Positions 1 to 8,100 of a stretch of 48,864 nt of DNA are shown in pieces (the stretch's first letter is position 1; each line of letters starts with the position of its first letter). This stretch comes from Altibacter sp. (GTDB lineage: Bacteria; Bacteroidota; Bacteroidia; Flavobacteriales; Flavobacteriaceae): positions 1 to 48,864 of the forward strand of contig NZ_JAIOHK010000012.1 in the NCBI RefSeq assembly GCF_019913785.1, given 5' to 3'. The notes beneath the pieces are model-generated. The model was not told where the DNA came from and searched no databases. It saw only the letters and a program-made list of their open reading frames with translations. Position numbers and translations under genes: made by a program.

Positions 1-597
1 CCGGAAGAAGTCGTTGCATTTTTAGAAAAGCTGGATGTAAAAAAATTCTACGGCGTAGGAAAGGTGACAAAGGAAAAAATGTATTTGCTGGGGATTTATA
101 CCGGAAAGGACCTAAAAAGTAAGTCTCGAGAGTTCTTGGAAGAACATTTTGGCAAAAGTGGCAGCTATTATTACAAGGTTTCGAGAGGAATTCACAACAG
201 CAGGGTAAGTCCGGACCACACGCGGAAATCCTTGGCCGCGGAGCGCACTTTTAATGAAAATATCGCATCAGAATTGTTTATGATGGAGCGTTTGGAGGAA
301 ATCGCAAAAGAGGTGGAAAAGCGATTGCTAAAAAGTAAAGTGGCCGGAAAAACGATTACGCTTAAAATTAAATACAGTGATTTTACGTTACAGACTAGGA
401 GCAAGACCCTGCCTTTATATGTTTCGAGCAAGGCCTTAATTATGGAGACTGTTAAAGATTTGTTATTTCAGGAGAAAATGAAAGATTCGGTACGTTTGTT
501 GGGAATCTCTATATCAAATCTCAACAACGAAGATAAGAAAGAGGTGAAACCACCTCCCGATAAAACCATAGACGTACAACTTAAATTAGACTTTTAA
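1..597 (+). CDS. dinB: DNA polymerase IV, C-terminal part (partial)
   Basis: The reading frame is open from base 1, so the gene starts upstream of the window and 198 residues of its C-terminal part are present. The segment begins with the thumb-region helix-hairpin-helix (KKFYGVGKVTKEKM) typical of Y-family polymerases. It continues through the linker (SYYYKVSRGI) into the little-finger domain (KSLAAERTF, then alternating strands such as TLKIKYSDF) that holds primer-template DNA. The catalytic palm is outside the window, so activity cannot be judged. The family performs error-prone translesion synthesis in the cytoplasm. The tail ends in a short hydrophobic QLKLDF sequence resembling a beta-clamp binding peptide, which is my inference. 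A lipoprotein gene follows 50 bp later on the same strand. Confidence 0.93.
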   Translation, partial: PEEVVAFLEKLDVKKFYGVGKVTKEKMYLLGIYTGKDLKSKSREFLEEHFGKSGSYYYKVSRGIHNSRVSPDHTRKSLAAERTFNENIASELFMMERLEEIAKEVEKRLLKSKVAGKTITLKIKYSDFTLQTRSKTLPLYVSSKALIMETVKDLLFQEKMKDSVRLLGISISNLNNEDKKEVKPPPDKTIDVQLKLDF

Positions 598-647
598 ATG
601 CTGTGAAAACTACTTGATTTTGATTATTAACTAAAACCTTTTATGTT

Positions 648-1421
648 ATGAAAAAAGTAGTTTTTTTCCTCCTCGCAGTTGCCTTATTAACTGCCTTCGT
701 TTCGTGCAAGAACGAAACCAAAGACCCTCAAGCCGATCCGGCCGCCAACGATTTGGCCATTGCCGATTCGGTTCCTGAAACTTCCACTCCAGAATTTCTG
801 TATGTTACCGCAGCCAGCGGACTCAGCCTTCGGGAATTCAACAACTTAAACAGTGAAAAGTTGGCCGTGATGCCTTATGGTACCAAATTAAAAATAATTG
901 CTGCCGAATCCAATGCAACGATGACCGTTGGTGGAATAAAAGGCGGCATGAACGAAGTGGAATTCAATCACAAAAAGGGATATGCCTTTAATGGGTATTT
1001 GTCGAAATTTTTCCCGCCTGAACCGGATATTTCGGCGAAAAGCTATGTAGAAGAATTGCAAAAATTATTTCCGAAGGTTTCATATACTGAAACAACAGGA
1101 GGTACCGCTAGCAAACCTTCCAATACAGAAACCGTCCTATTGCCAACAACTCACTGGCACGAAGCCTTCTTTGTAGCACAACAGCTCTTCGATTTTCCGA
1201 AGGAATTTGCCTTCCCCGAACCCAAAGGCAAGGACGAACAGGTCATCAAAGACAAAAAACATAAGAAAGATGTCTGGGTAAGTGAACTTCTGGTAAATAG
1301 AATAGATGACAATCTTGAAAAAATTGCCTATATCTATAAAACAAAGCAATTTGCCACCACCGTAACCATTACCAAGGTAAACGATATGATGCAGCTAGAA
1401 AAGACCGAAGTTGTTGAATAG
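648..1421 (+). CDS. Lipoprotein with SH3-like region
   Basis: This is a 257-residue protein with a classical lipoprotein signal: Lys-Lys, a hydrophobic stretch, and a lipobox ending at Cys20 (AFVSC). It should be lipidated and anchored in the cell envelope. Residues of about 50-120 (YVTAASGLSLREFNNL, then YGTKLKII) look like a bacterial SH3 domain, which in other proteins binds peptides or wall material. The C-terminal half is not recognised. It contains a run of Lys and Asp residues (GKDEQVIKDKKHKKD) followed by strand-like sequence. The stop codon lies one base from the stop of the convergent pyruvate kinase gene, so there is no room for a separate terminator. The molecular function is unknown. 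Confidence 0.85.
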   Translation: MKKVVFFLLAVALLTAFVSCKNETKDPQADPAANDLAIADSVPETSTPEFLYVTAASGLSLREFNNLNSEKLAVMPYGTKLKIIAAESNATMTVGGIKGGMNEVEFNHKKGYAFNGYLSKFFPPEPDISAKSYVEELQKLFPKVSYTETTGGTASKPSNTETVLLPTTHWHEAFFVAQQLFDFPKEFAFPEPKGKDEQVIKDKKHKKDVWVSELLVNRIDDNLEKIAYIYKTKQFATTVTITKVNDMMQLEKTEVVE

Positions 1422-1422
1422 C

Positions 1423-2853
1423 CTATTTCACCTGCGAAACCCGTAGTGTATTTACCATTCCCTTGTCTACAATGGGCATGGCCGCCAAGTTAATTAAGTA
1501 GTCGCCTTTGGACACAAAACCACGTTCGAAGGCGATTTTATTAATGTCCTCCACGGTTTCATCGGTGCTCACAAACTTGTCGTAATAAAAGGCTTTCACT
1601 CCCCATAATAGATTGAGTCGGGAAAGAATACGGTGGTTTGAGGTATATACTAAAATATGTGCGGCCGGGCGCCAAGCAGAGATTTGAAAGGCGGTATAAC
1701 CACTATTGGTCAAGGTACAGATCGCCTTTGCTTCAATTTCGTTGGCCATATGGGCTGCATGATAGCAAATAGATTTTGTAATATATCTATTGGTCCGTAT
1801 CGTGGGTGGTTCTTGTGGTACCGTAATTAAAGAAGAGTTTTCTACGCTTTTTAAGATCTTTGACATGGTTTTAATCACTTCTACAGGGTATTTTCCAATA
1901 GAGGTCTCTCCGCTCAACATTACCGCATCTGCGCCATCCATAACAGAGTTAGCAACATCATTCACCTCGGCTCTAGTTGGAGTCAATGACGTAATCATGG
2001 TTTCCATCATTTGGGTAGCGATAATTACGGGAATCCGCGCCCGTTTGGCTGTAAGTACCAGTTCTTTTTGAATTAACGGCACCTCTTCGGCAGGCACCTC
2101 AACCCCTAGATCGCCTCGTGCCACCATCAACCCATCACAGAAGGCAATAATCGTATCGATATTGGCCACCGCTTCGGGTTTTTCGATTTTCGCAATGATG
2201 GGAATCTTATATTCACTATGCGCTTCTATAATTGCCTGGAGTTCCTTCAAATCGTCTGCGTTCCGCACAAAAGAAAGCGCGATCCAATCCACCTCCTGAG
2301 AAATAGCGAAGATGGCGTCTTTTTTGTCTTTGGCCGTCAGGGCCGGCAATGACACCTTAGTATTTGGAAGATTTACTCCTTTCTTCGACTGTAACGGACC
2401 ACCTTGTACTACGATGGCCTTTACTTCATTTTTATTATTGGTTTCGAGGACTTTAAAAATGAGTTTTCCATCGTCAAGCAAGACACGTTCTCCGGGATTT
2501 ACGTCTTTCGGAAACTTATTATAATTCATAAAGACCCTATCCCGTGTGCCTTCAAATTCTTCACCTGTACAAAACGTGATTTCATCACCTGGTTCCACGA
2601 CCACTTCTTCTTTCATCACACCAACCCTCAATTTTGGGCCTTGAAGATCGGCCAAAATAGCGGTAGAAGTCCCCAGCTCCTCTCCAACTTTTCGGATCAT
2701 GGCAATAGTATCTTTTACATTGTCATAATCGGCATGAGAAAAATTCACCCGAAACACATTGGCGCCTTCCAAGATCATCTCTCGAATGATCTCTTTGGAG
2801 GAACAGGCCGGACCTAGGGTGGCAACGATTTTGGTTTTTTTCTCTTTTGGCAT
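1423..2853 (-). CDS. pyk: Pyruvate kinase
   Basis: Pyruvate kinase makes pyruvate and ATP from phosphoenolpyruvate and ADP, the last step of glycolysis. The 476 residues match the usual bacterial length. Landmarks in order are the N-terminal KTKIVATLGPACSS, the B domain around residues 72-170 (DLQGPKLRVG, LLDDGK), the active-site strand IAKIEKPEA at 220-228, the ARGDLGVEVP metal/substrate loop at 245-254 and the A-domain motif TRAEVNDVANSVMDGADAV. The C-terminal allosteric domain is present. The ATG overlaps the stop of the upstream IPExxxVDY gene as TGATG, which implies translational coupling. It is the last gene of the acpP-fabF-rnc run. Confidence 0.98.
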   Translation of the reverse strand: MPKEKKTKIVATLGPACSSKEIIREMILEGANVFRVNFSHADYDNVKDTIAMIRKVGEELGTSTAILADLQGPKLRVGVMKEEVVVEPGDEITFCTGEEFEGTRDRVFMNYNKFPKDVNPGERVLLDDGKLIFKVLETNNKNEVKAIVVQGGPLQSKKGVNLPNTKVSLPALTAKDKKDAIFAISQEVDWIALSFVRNADDLKELQAIIEAHSEYKIPIIAKIEKPEAVANIDTIIAFCDGLMVARGDLGVEVPAEEVPLIQKELVLTAKRARIPVIIATQMMETMITSLTPTRAEVNDVANSVMDGADAVMLSGETSIGKYPVEVIKTMSKILKSVENSSLITVPQEPPTIRTNRYITKSICYHAAHMANEIEAKAICTLTNSGYTAFQISAWRPAAHILVYTSNHRILSRLNLLWGVKAFYYDKFVSTDETVEDINKIAFERGFVSKGDYLINLAAMPIVDKGMVNTLRVSQVK

Positions 2854-3341
2854 CAGTCAAAAATTAGGTTACTTTTAGATTTTACGGACTCTGTATCGAT
2901 TACATACGCCGAAATGACTTGTTTTATTTCGTTGATCCCTGCGACCAACTTCCGAATGGGTATCAGTTCAAAATCGGATGAAATCTTCAAAAAAAAATCT
3001 ACTTTCTTATATTCGGGAAGCAGATAGGTTGTTACTGTTTCCGATGCAGTATCGCTAAACAGTCCGCTCGAGCTTTGCACATTTGCCACCAGCGACTTGC
3101 ATTTATTCGCTACGAGATTATACGTAGTGTATTGCATTTCATTCTCATATTCATAGAGGGCAAAGGTAATTTCCAAACCGTTGTTGGAATACTCCAGATC
3201 CACTTCTCTGCGCTGCAGGTGTAATCCTATAAATTTGTTCAATAAATAAGCCATTTTATACGCCTCTTCACTACAATGCACCGCAATTAAGGAAAAAGGT
3301 TCCTTAAAATCATCATCTAATATAAGTTTGTGGTGTGCCAT
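2853..3341 (-). CDS. IPExxxVDY family protein
   Basis: This is a 162-residue protein without signal peptide or membrane segment. It carries LPEYKKVDF at residues 108-116, a good match to the motif that names the IPExxxVDY family of Bacteroidota. That family has no established function that I know of. The N-terminal part (about 1-75) alternates strands with acidic and aromatic residues. The C-terminal part is strand, then helix (RKLVAGINEIKQVISAYVID). The gene sits between rnc (51 bp upstream) and pyk, with which it shares a TGATG overlap, so it is co-transcribed and likely co-translated with pyk. Assignment to the family is confident. The role is unknown. Confidence 0.88.
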   Translation of the reverse strand: MAHHKLILDDDFKEPFSLIAVHCSEEAYKMAYLLNKFIGLHLQRREVDLEYSNNGLEITFALYEYENEMQYTTYNLVANKCKSLVANVQSSSGLFSDTASETVTTYLLPEYKKVDFFLKISSDFELIPIRKLVAGINEIKQVISAYVIDTESVKSKSNLIFD

Positions 3342-3392
3342 CGCCCAATTTAGCTATAAATGTAAGCGTTCCTAATCGGAATTTAAAAAAGA

Positions 3393-4136
3393 TTATTCTC
3401 TTTCGGCATCTATTTTTGTTTGCAGCTTAAAGTAGGCTCGTTTGGCTGCCCGTTCTTCGGCCTTCTTTTTTGACGTCGCTCTCGCCTTGGCAACGGTAAC
3501 ACTTTCCAACTGTAACTTTACGGCAAAATGTTTAAGTGCATCGTTGCCGGTATCTTCATAGATGGCAAACTTAAAGTGTTTTTTATTTTTCTGACACCAC
3601 TCGATGAATAAACTTTTGTAACTAATCACTTTCCCTTCCAGTTTTTCAATATCTACGTAGGGTCTAATCACGCGTTTGTGAATGAATTTTTCACAATAGG
3701 AAAACCCCCTATCTTGATAAATAGCGCCAATTAATGCTTCAAAAACATTCCCGTGAATATTTCCGCCAAATTGTTGGGTTGGAATCGTGGTTTTTACAAA
3801 TTGAATAAGGTTGAGGTCCCTTCCCAATTCATTGAGATGTTCTCTACTCACCACCTTAGAGCGCATCTTGGTGAGGTAGCCTTCGTTTCCTCCCGGTACT
3901 TTTTTAAACAAGTGTGAAGCGATCACTGCGCCCAGCATGGCATCACCTAAAAATTCGAGGCGTTCGTAGTTTTGCGAATGACCCGCACTTGTTTTTTCGT
4001 TGGTTGATCGATGCGTAAAGGCTATTTCATAGATAGTGATATCTCTTGGTTTAAAGCCCAAAATTCGTTTTACAGCATAAAAAAAATCCCCGTCCTTTTC
4101 AGCACGGGAATTAAATATGTTTTTAATAGATGCCAT
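3393..4136 (-). CDS. rnc: Ribonuclease III
   Basis: RNase III is a dimeric endonuclease that cuts double-stranded RNA and helps process rRNA precursors. The 247 residues contain the nuclease signature ERLEFLGDA at 58-66, with the expected acidic residues Glu61 and Asp65. The second catalytic motif is NVFEALIGAIYQD near 130-142, with Glu133. The position equivalent to E. coli Asp114 appears to be Asn130. A double-stranded RNA-binding domain closes the protein (FAVKLQLESVTVAKARATSK followed by KKAEERAA). The gene lies 6 bp after fabF on the same strand, the acpP-fabF-rnc order found in many bacteria. Function is confident, though the Asn substitution deserves checking. Confidence 0.97.
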   Translation of the reverse strand: MASIKNIFNSRAEKDGDFFYAVKRILGFKPRDITIYEIAFTHRSTNEKTSAGHSQNYERLEFLGDAMLGAVIASHLFKKVPGGNEGYLTKMRSKVVSREHLNELGRDLNLIQFVKTTIPTQQFGGNIHGNVFEALIGAIYQDRGFSYCEKFIHKRVIRPYVDIEKLEGKVISYKSLFIEWCQKNKKHFKFAIYEDTGNDALKHFAVKLQLESVTVAKARATSKKKAEERAAKRAYFKLQTKIDAERE

Positions 4137-4142
4137 TTATTT

Positions 4143-5396
4143 TTAGGCGTCCAACTTCTTAAAGAGGACACAGGCATTATGGCCTCCAAATCCGAATGTA
4201 TTACTCATGGCTACTTTAATCTCCCTTTGCTGAGCTTTATTTAAGGTAAGATTTAAGGAGGGGTCAATTTCGGTATCGACTGTAGTATGATTAATAGTAG
4301 GGGGAACTAAGCTGTTTCTCATGGCCAGAATCGATGCGATCGCCTCAATGGCACCTGCAGCTCCTAATAAATGCCCGGTCATGGACTTGGTTGAATTAAT
4401 ATTAATGTCCTTGGCGTGTGCTCCAAATACCTTCCCAATAGCGATTAATTCGGCTACATCTCCAAGGGGTGTGGAGGTTCCATGCGTATTGATAGCATCT
4501 ACATCTTCCGGTTTCATTCCGGCGTCATTCAGGCAGTTTATCATTACGCGTTCAACGCCAATTCCGTCAGGATGCGGAGCGGTCATATGGTAGGCATCGC
4601 TAGACATGCCACCGCCAACCACTTCGGCATAGATTTTTGCTCCACGCTTTTTTGCGTGTTCGTATTCTTCCAGAATAAGCGCTCCTGCTCCTTCTCCCAA
4701 TACAAACCCATCACGGGTTGCATCGAAAGGTCTGGAAGCTGTTTCCGGGCTTTCATTTCGAGTGGATAGGGCATGCATGGCATTAAACCCGCCCATTCCG
4801 GCTTTGGTTACTGCGGCTTCACTTCCTCCGGTGACAATAATATCGCAATGACCTAAACGAATATAGTTTAAGGCATCGATCATGGCATTGGCAGAAGAGG
4901 CACAGGCCGAGACCGTCGTATAGTTTGGACCCATAAAACCATGTTTGATGGAAATATTTCCGGGGGCTATATCGGCGATCATTTTAGGAATAAAGAAGGG
5001 GTTGAAACGCGGTGTTCCATCCCCTTCTGCAAAATTTATTACTTCATCTTGAAAGGTTTCCAAGCCACCAATTCCAGCGCCCCAAATTACCCCAACTCTA
5101 AATTTATCTACCTCTTCAAGATTGATTCCGGCATCTATGATGGCTTCATCACTTGAAACTAAGGCGTATTGAGCAAATCGGTCCAGTTTTCTGGCTTCTT
5201 TCCTGTCAAAATGATTTAATGGATCGAAATTTTTAACTTCACAAGCGAATTTTGTTTTGAACTTTTCAGTATCAAAATACGTTATTGGCGCACAACCGCT
5301 CATCCCATTTTTTAATCCGTCCCAATATTCTGCAATATTGTTACCAATGGGGGTAAGGGCTCCAAGGCCTGTAACTACAACTCGCTTTAATTCCAT
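4143..5396 (-). CDS. fabF: 3-oxoacyl-ACP synthase II
   Basis: FabF (KAS II) elongates acyl-ACP with malonyl-ACP in type II fatty-acid synthesis and is cytoplasmic. The 417 residues fit the family. The catalytic triad is visible: the acyl-accepting Cys165 in TVSACASSAN, His305 in NTHGTSTPLGD and His342 in SMTGHLLGAAG, with the conserved Lys337 just before it. The N-terminus RVVVTGLGALTPIG and the glycine-rich end TFGFGGHNA are typical. It is 12 bp downstream of acpP, its carrier-protein substrate, and 6 bp upstream of rnc, so the three are almost certainly one transcript. Confidence 0.98.
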   Translation of the reverse strand: MELKRVVVTGLGALTPIGNNIAEYWDGLKNGMSGCAPITYFDTEKFKTKFACEVKNFDPLNHFDRKEARKLDRFAQYALVSSDEAIIDAGINLEEVDKFRVGVIWGAGIGGLETFQDEVINFAEGDGTPRFNPFFIPKMIADIAPGNISIKHGFMGPNYTTVSACASSANAMIDALNYIRLGHCDIIVTGGSEAAVTKAGMGGFNAMHALSTRNESPETASRPFDATRDGFVLGEGAGALILEEYEHAKKRGAKIYAEVVGGGMSSDAYHMTAPHPDGIGVERVMINCLNDAGMKPEDVDAINTHGTSTPLGDVAELIAIGKVFGAHAKDININSTKSMTGHLLGAAGAIEAIASILAMRNSLVPPTINHTTVDTEIDPSLNLTLNKAQQREIKVAMSNTFGFGGHNACVLFKKLDA

Positions 5397-5408
5397 AAAG
5401 AAGTTTTT

Positions 5409-5642
5409 TTATTTCGCTTCTTCGATATATGAAATTGCTTGACCTACTGTGGCAATGTTTTCAGCTTGATCGTCTGGAATTTGAATATCAAATTCTTTTT
5501 CAAATTCCATAATAAGCTCAACCGTATCTAGTGAGTCTGCTCCTAAGTCGTTCGTGAAGCTCGCTTCGTTTACAACTTCGTTTTCGTCAACACCTAATTT
5601 GTCTACGATTATCGCTTTTACTCTTGATGCAATGTCTGACAT
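5409..5642 (-). CDS. acpP: Acyl carrier protein
   Basis: This is a 77-residue acidic acyl carrier protein. Ser37 in [13 protein letters not shown] is the site that receives the 4'-phosphopantetheine arm. The helix II recognition region ([13 protein letters not shown]) is canonical. It shuttles growing acyl chains between FabF, FabH and the other fatty-acid enzymes, several of which are encoded in this window. It is the first gene of the minus-strand operon acpP-fabF-rnc and is divergent from purN, with 179 bp between them that must hold both promoters. A TATTTTTG box lies about 33 bp upstream of the start on the minus strand. Confidence 0.98.
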   Translation of the reverse strand: MSDIASRVKAIIVDKLGVDENEVVNEASFTNDLGADSLDTVELIMEFEKEFDIQIPDDQAENIATVGQAISYIEEAK

Positions 5643-5674
5643 AATTCTTGATTTTTAAATTTAAGTATAAGTGG

Positions 5675-5682
5675 CAAAAATA
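5675..5682 (-). promoter_or_regulatory. Candidate -7 box for acpP
   Basis: The minus strand reads TATTTTTG here, a match to the Bacteroidota -7 element TAnnTTTG, about 33 bases upstream of the acpP ATG. I could not find a clear TTG at the expected -33 spacing in the AT-rich sequence upstream, so this rests on one box and on its position. Confidence 0.4.
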
Positions 5683-5740
5683 AAATATTTTAATTTAAAA
5701 CACCATTTTAAGTATAAAATGTGAAAGCAAATTAAACAAT

Positions 5741-5775
5741 TTTGAGCGAAGTAAAACTCTATTGCCGTACTTTTG
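5741..5775 (+). promoter_or_regulatory. Candidate promoter of purN
   Basis: TTTG at 5741-5744 and TACTTTTG at 5768-5775 are separated by 23 bases, fitting the Bacteroidota sigma-A type promoter (TTTG, spacer, TAnnTTTG). The boxes end about 46 bases before the purN start. Confidence 0.5.
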
Positions 5776-5821
5776 TTATTATTATTTTAAATACTTCTGT
5801 AAACACCCAAAGAAACTCTAA

Positions 5822-6415
5822 ATGAAGAAGCGCATTGTTATTTTTGCTTCAGGTAGTGGTACCAATACTCAAAACATAATTCAACACTTTCAGCAAGGAG
5901 AAGTTGCCGAGGTTGTTCTCGTGCTCTCAAACAAGAAGGATGCCAAAGTCTTAAGCCGTTCTAAAAATCTGAATGTCAACACCTTCCATTTTACAAAGGA
6001 AGAATTAATTTCAGAAAAAGGGGTGCTGAAGCAATTAATAGATGTGCAGCCCGATCTAATTGTTCTTGCGGGCTTTCTATTAAAATTTCCCGATCTTATT
6101 CTGAAAGCCTTTCCAAATAAAGTTATAAATATTCATCCCGCCCTGCTTCCTAAATATGGGGGGAAAGGAATGTATGGACATCACGTACATGAAGCCGTTG
6201 TGGCAAATAGTGAAAAAGAAACAGGTATTACGATTCACTACGTGAATGAAAAATACGATGACGGGAAAATAATTTTTCAAAAAAGCGTGCCCGTTTCCAT
6301 GATGGACACTCCCGAGAGTGTGGCTGAAAAAATTCACCAATTAGAATACGAATTCTTCCCAAAAGTAATTGAATCAATTTTACAAACTGACAAAGCAGCT
6401 TCGCGTAATGACTAA
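5822..6415 (+). CDS. purN: Phosphoribosylglycinamide formyltransferase
   Basis: PurN transfers a formyl group from 10-formyltetrahydrofolate to GAR in the third step of de novo purine synthesis. The 197 residues match the family. The nucleotide-phosphate loop GSGTN is at 11-15. The catalytic Asn103 and His105 lie in INIHPALLPKYGG, and the Asp pair in KYDDGKI (146-147) corresponds to the third catalytic residue. It starts an operon, and its stop overlaps the start of the RNase H gene by 8 bases. A second purine-type enzyme (PurF-like) lies 1.7 kb downstream. Confidence 0.97.
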   Translation: MKKRIVIFASGSGTNTQNIIQHFQQGEVAEVVLVLSNKKDAKVLSRSKNLNVNTFHFTKEELISEKGVLKQLIDVQPDLIVLAGFLLKFPDLILKAFPNKVINIHPALLPKYGGKGMYGHHVHEAVVANSEKETGITIHYVNEKYDDGKIIFQKSVPVSMMDTPESVAEKIHQLEYEFFPKVIESILQTDKAASRND

Positions 6416-7049
6416 GAAAAAGGAGAAATTCTATGTAGTATGGTACGGAAATCCTGCCGGGATTTTTGGAAGCTGGGAAGAATGCAAAAGATCCATTAAG
6501 GGCGTTAAGGGCGCTCAATATATGTCGTTCGACTCTTTCGTCGAAGCAAAAAAAGCGTATAATAAAGAATATGCCGATTATAAGGGTAAAGGGGGTAAAA
6601 AGAAGAAGCTTCCTTCTGAAGAAGAACTGAAAAAGATAGGCGATCCCAACTTGTACTCCATAGCTGTTGATGCGGCATCGAGTGGAAATCCAGGAAAAAT
6701 GGAATACCGCGGCGTAGATACACAAACTCACAAACAACTGTTTCATCAAGGACCTTTTCAACAAGGAACTAACAATGTGGGAGAATTTCTAGCGTTGGTA
6801 CATGGTCTTGCCTTTCTAAAACAACAAAACAGCGATCGTATTCTCTATACCGATTCCCGAATTGCAATGGGGTGGGTCAAGAAAAAAAAATGCAATACCA
6901 AGCTCAAGGCTACTTCAAAAAATAAAAACCTCTTTGAGCTGATAGCCCGTGCTGAGCTCTGGTTGAAAAACACTGCATATACTACCAAAATTGTAAAATG
7001 GGAAACCAAAGCCTGGGGTGAAATTCCTGCAGATTTTGGACGAAAATAG
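6408..7049 (+). CDS. Ribonuclease H with viroplasmin-type N-terminal domain
   Basis: This RNase H cleaves the RNA strand of RNA-DNA hybrids. I chose the ATG at 6408, which gives 213 residues starting MTKKKEKFYVVWYG. An upstream in-frame start at 6369 would add 13 residues that just repeat purN sequence. Residues 7-52 form the small hybrid-binding domain also known from caulimovirus viroplasmin and eukaryotic RNase H1 (FYVVWYGNPAGIFGSWEEC). A Lys-rich linker (58-68) follows, then the catalytic domain with Asp88 (VDAASSGNPG), Glu126 (NNVGEFLALVHGL), Asp149 (LYTDSRIAMGW) and Asp209 (WGEIPADFGRK). All four acidic residues are present. It overlaps purN by 8 bases, so translation is probably coupled. 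Confidence 0.95.
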   Translation: MTKKKEKFYVVWYGNPAGIFGSWEECKRSIKGVKGAQYMSFDSFVEAKKAYNKEYADYKGKGGKKKKLPSEEELKKIGDPNLYSIAVDAASSGNPGKMEYRGVDTQTHKQLFHQGPFQQGTNNVGEFLALVHGLAFLKQQNSDRILYTDSRIAMGWVKKKKCNTKLKATSKNKNLFELIARAELWLKNTAYTTKIVKWETKAWGEIPADFGRK

Positions 7050-7061
7050 CCCAATTATTAT

Positions 7062-7094
7062 TTTGGTATATCAGGCAACAAAACTGTATCTTTG
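7062..7094 (+). promoter_or_regulatory. Candidate promoter of the PfkB-family kinase gene
   Basis: TTTG at 7062-7065 and TATCTTTG at 7087-7094, spacer 21, match the Bacteroidota promoter. The boxes lie just after the RNase H stop and 20 bases before the kinase ATG, giving a very short leader. Confidence 0.5.
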
Positions 7095-7114
7095 CAGCTT
7101 CTTAAAACGCTAGT

Positions 7115-8038
7115 ATGAGTAAACTTGTAATCGTGGGAACCGTTGCGTTCGATGCTATTGAAACTCCCTTTGGAAAGACGGATAAAATCTTGGGTGGCGC
7201 TGCCACCTATATAGGATTGGCTGCCTCTCAATTTAATGTCGAAGGAGCCATTGTTTCGATAGTTGGGGGCGATTTTCCAAAAGAATACATCGACATGTTG
7301 GCGGCCAAAGGAATGGATGTTACCGGACTCGAAGTAGTAAAAGACGGCAAAACCTTCTTCTGGAGCGGAAAATATCACAACGATATGAATTCTCGCGATA
7401 CGCTAGCCACCGAATTAAACGTACTGGCCGATTTTAATCCGAAAGTACCTAATGCCTATACCAGAGCTGAAGTGGTGATGTTGGGGAATTTACATCCGTT
7501 AGTTCAGCTAGGAGTTATCGACCAAATGGTAAATCCGAAGCTTGTTGTCTTAGATACCATGAACTTTTGGATGGATAATACATTAAAAGAATTGATGCAG
7601 GTAATTGCTAGAGTAGACGTAATTACTATCAACGATGAGGAAGCCAGACAGTTATCGGGAGAGTATTCTTTGGTAAACGCAGCTAAAAAGATCATGGAAA
7701 TGGGGCCCAAATTTGTGGTAATCAAAAAAGGAGAACACGGCGCATTATTGTTTCACAAGGATGAGATGTTCTATGCACCTGCCCTGCCTTTAGCCGAGGT
7801 ATTTGACCCAACCGGAGCCGGTGACACCTTCGCAGGAGGATTTTCAGGCTATTTGGCCAAAACGGAAGATTACAGTTATGAAAATATGAAGAACGCCATT
7901 ATTTACGGAGCTGCATTAGCTTCGTTCTGTGTTGAAAAGTTTGGCACAGAGCGAATGCTTCAGCTAACAAATAAGCAAGTACACAAACGCTTGCAACAAT
8001 TTAAGAGTTTAACACAATTTGATATCGAACTAACATAA
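7115..8038 (+). CDS. PfkB-family carbohydrate/nucleoside kinase
   Basis: This is a 307-residue cytoplasmic kinase of the ribokinase/PfkB family. The sugar-side glycine motif is GGAATYIGLAAS at 27-38. The C-terminal signature DPTGAGDTFAGG begins at 231, with the catalytic base Asp237. TINDEEARQL at 171-180 is the usual N-x-x-E motif for metal and phosphate. The substrate cannot be read from sequence: ribose, adenosine, 2-keto-3-deoxygluconate and others use the same fold. A strong terminator follows the stop, and the PurF-like amidotransferase begins 62 bp later. The pairing suggests a link to ribose-phosphate or purine metabolism, which is inference. Confidence 0.92.
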   Translation: MSKLVIVGTVAFDAIETPFGKTDKILGGAATYIGLAASQFNVEGAIVSIVGGDFPKEYIDMLAAKGMDVTGLEVVKDGKTFFWSGKYHNDMNSRDTLATELNVLADFNPKVPNAYTRAEVVMLGNLHPLVQLGVIDQMVNPKLVVLDTMNFWMDNTLKELMQVIARVDVITINDEEARQLSGEYSLVNAAKKIMEMGPKFVVIKKGEHGALLFHKDEMFYAPALPLAEVFDPTGAGDTFAGGFSGYLAKTEDYSYENMKNAIIYGAALASFCVEKFGTERMLQLTNKQVHKRLQQFKSLTQFDIELT

Positions 8039-8041
8039 AAA

Positions 8042-8069
8042 AACGCCCTGAACATTCGGGGCGTTTTTT
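8042..8069 (+). terminator. Rho-independent terminator after the PfkB-family kinase gene
   Basis: The stem AACGCCC pairs with GGGCGTT around a short loop and is followed by six T residues. It starts three bases after the kinase stop, so the downstream purF-like gene probably has its own promoter or relies on partial read-through. Confidence 0.85.
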
Positions 8070-8100
8070 GTAGCTTTAATAGATAAATCATTTCAGAAAA

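Noticed and set aside
6369-6407. Longer N-terminus for the RNase H gene
   Set aside because: The extra 13 codons overlap purN and do not match the family, which begins near FYVVWYG.
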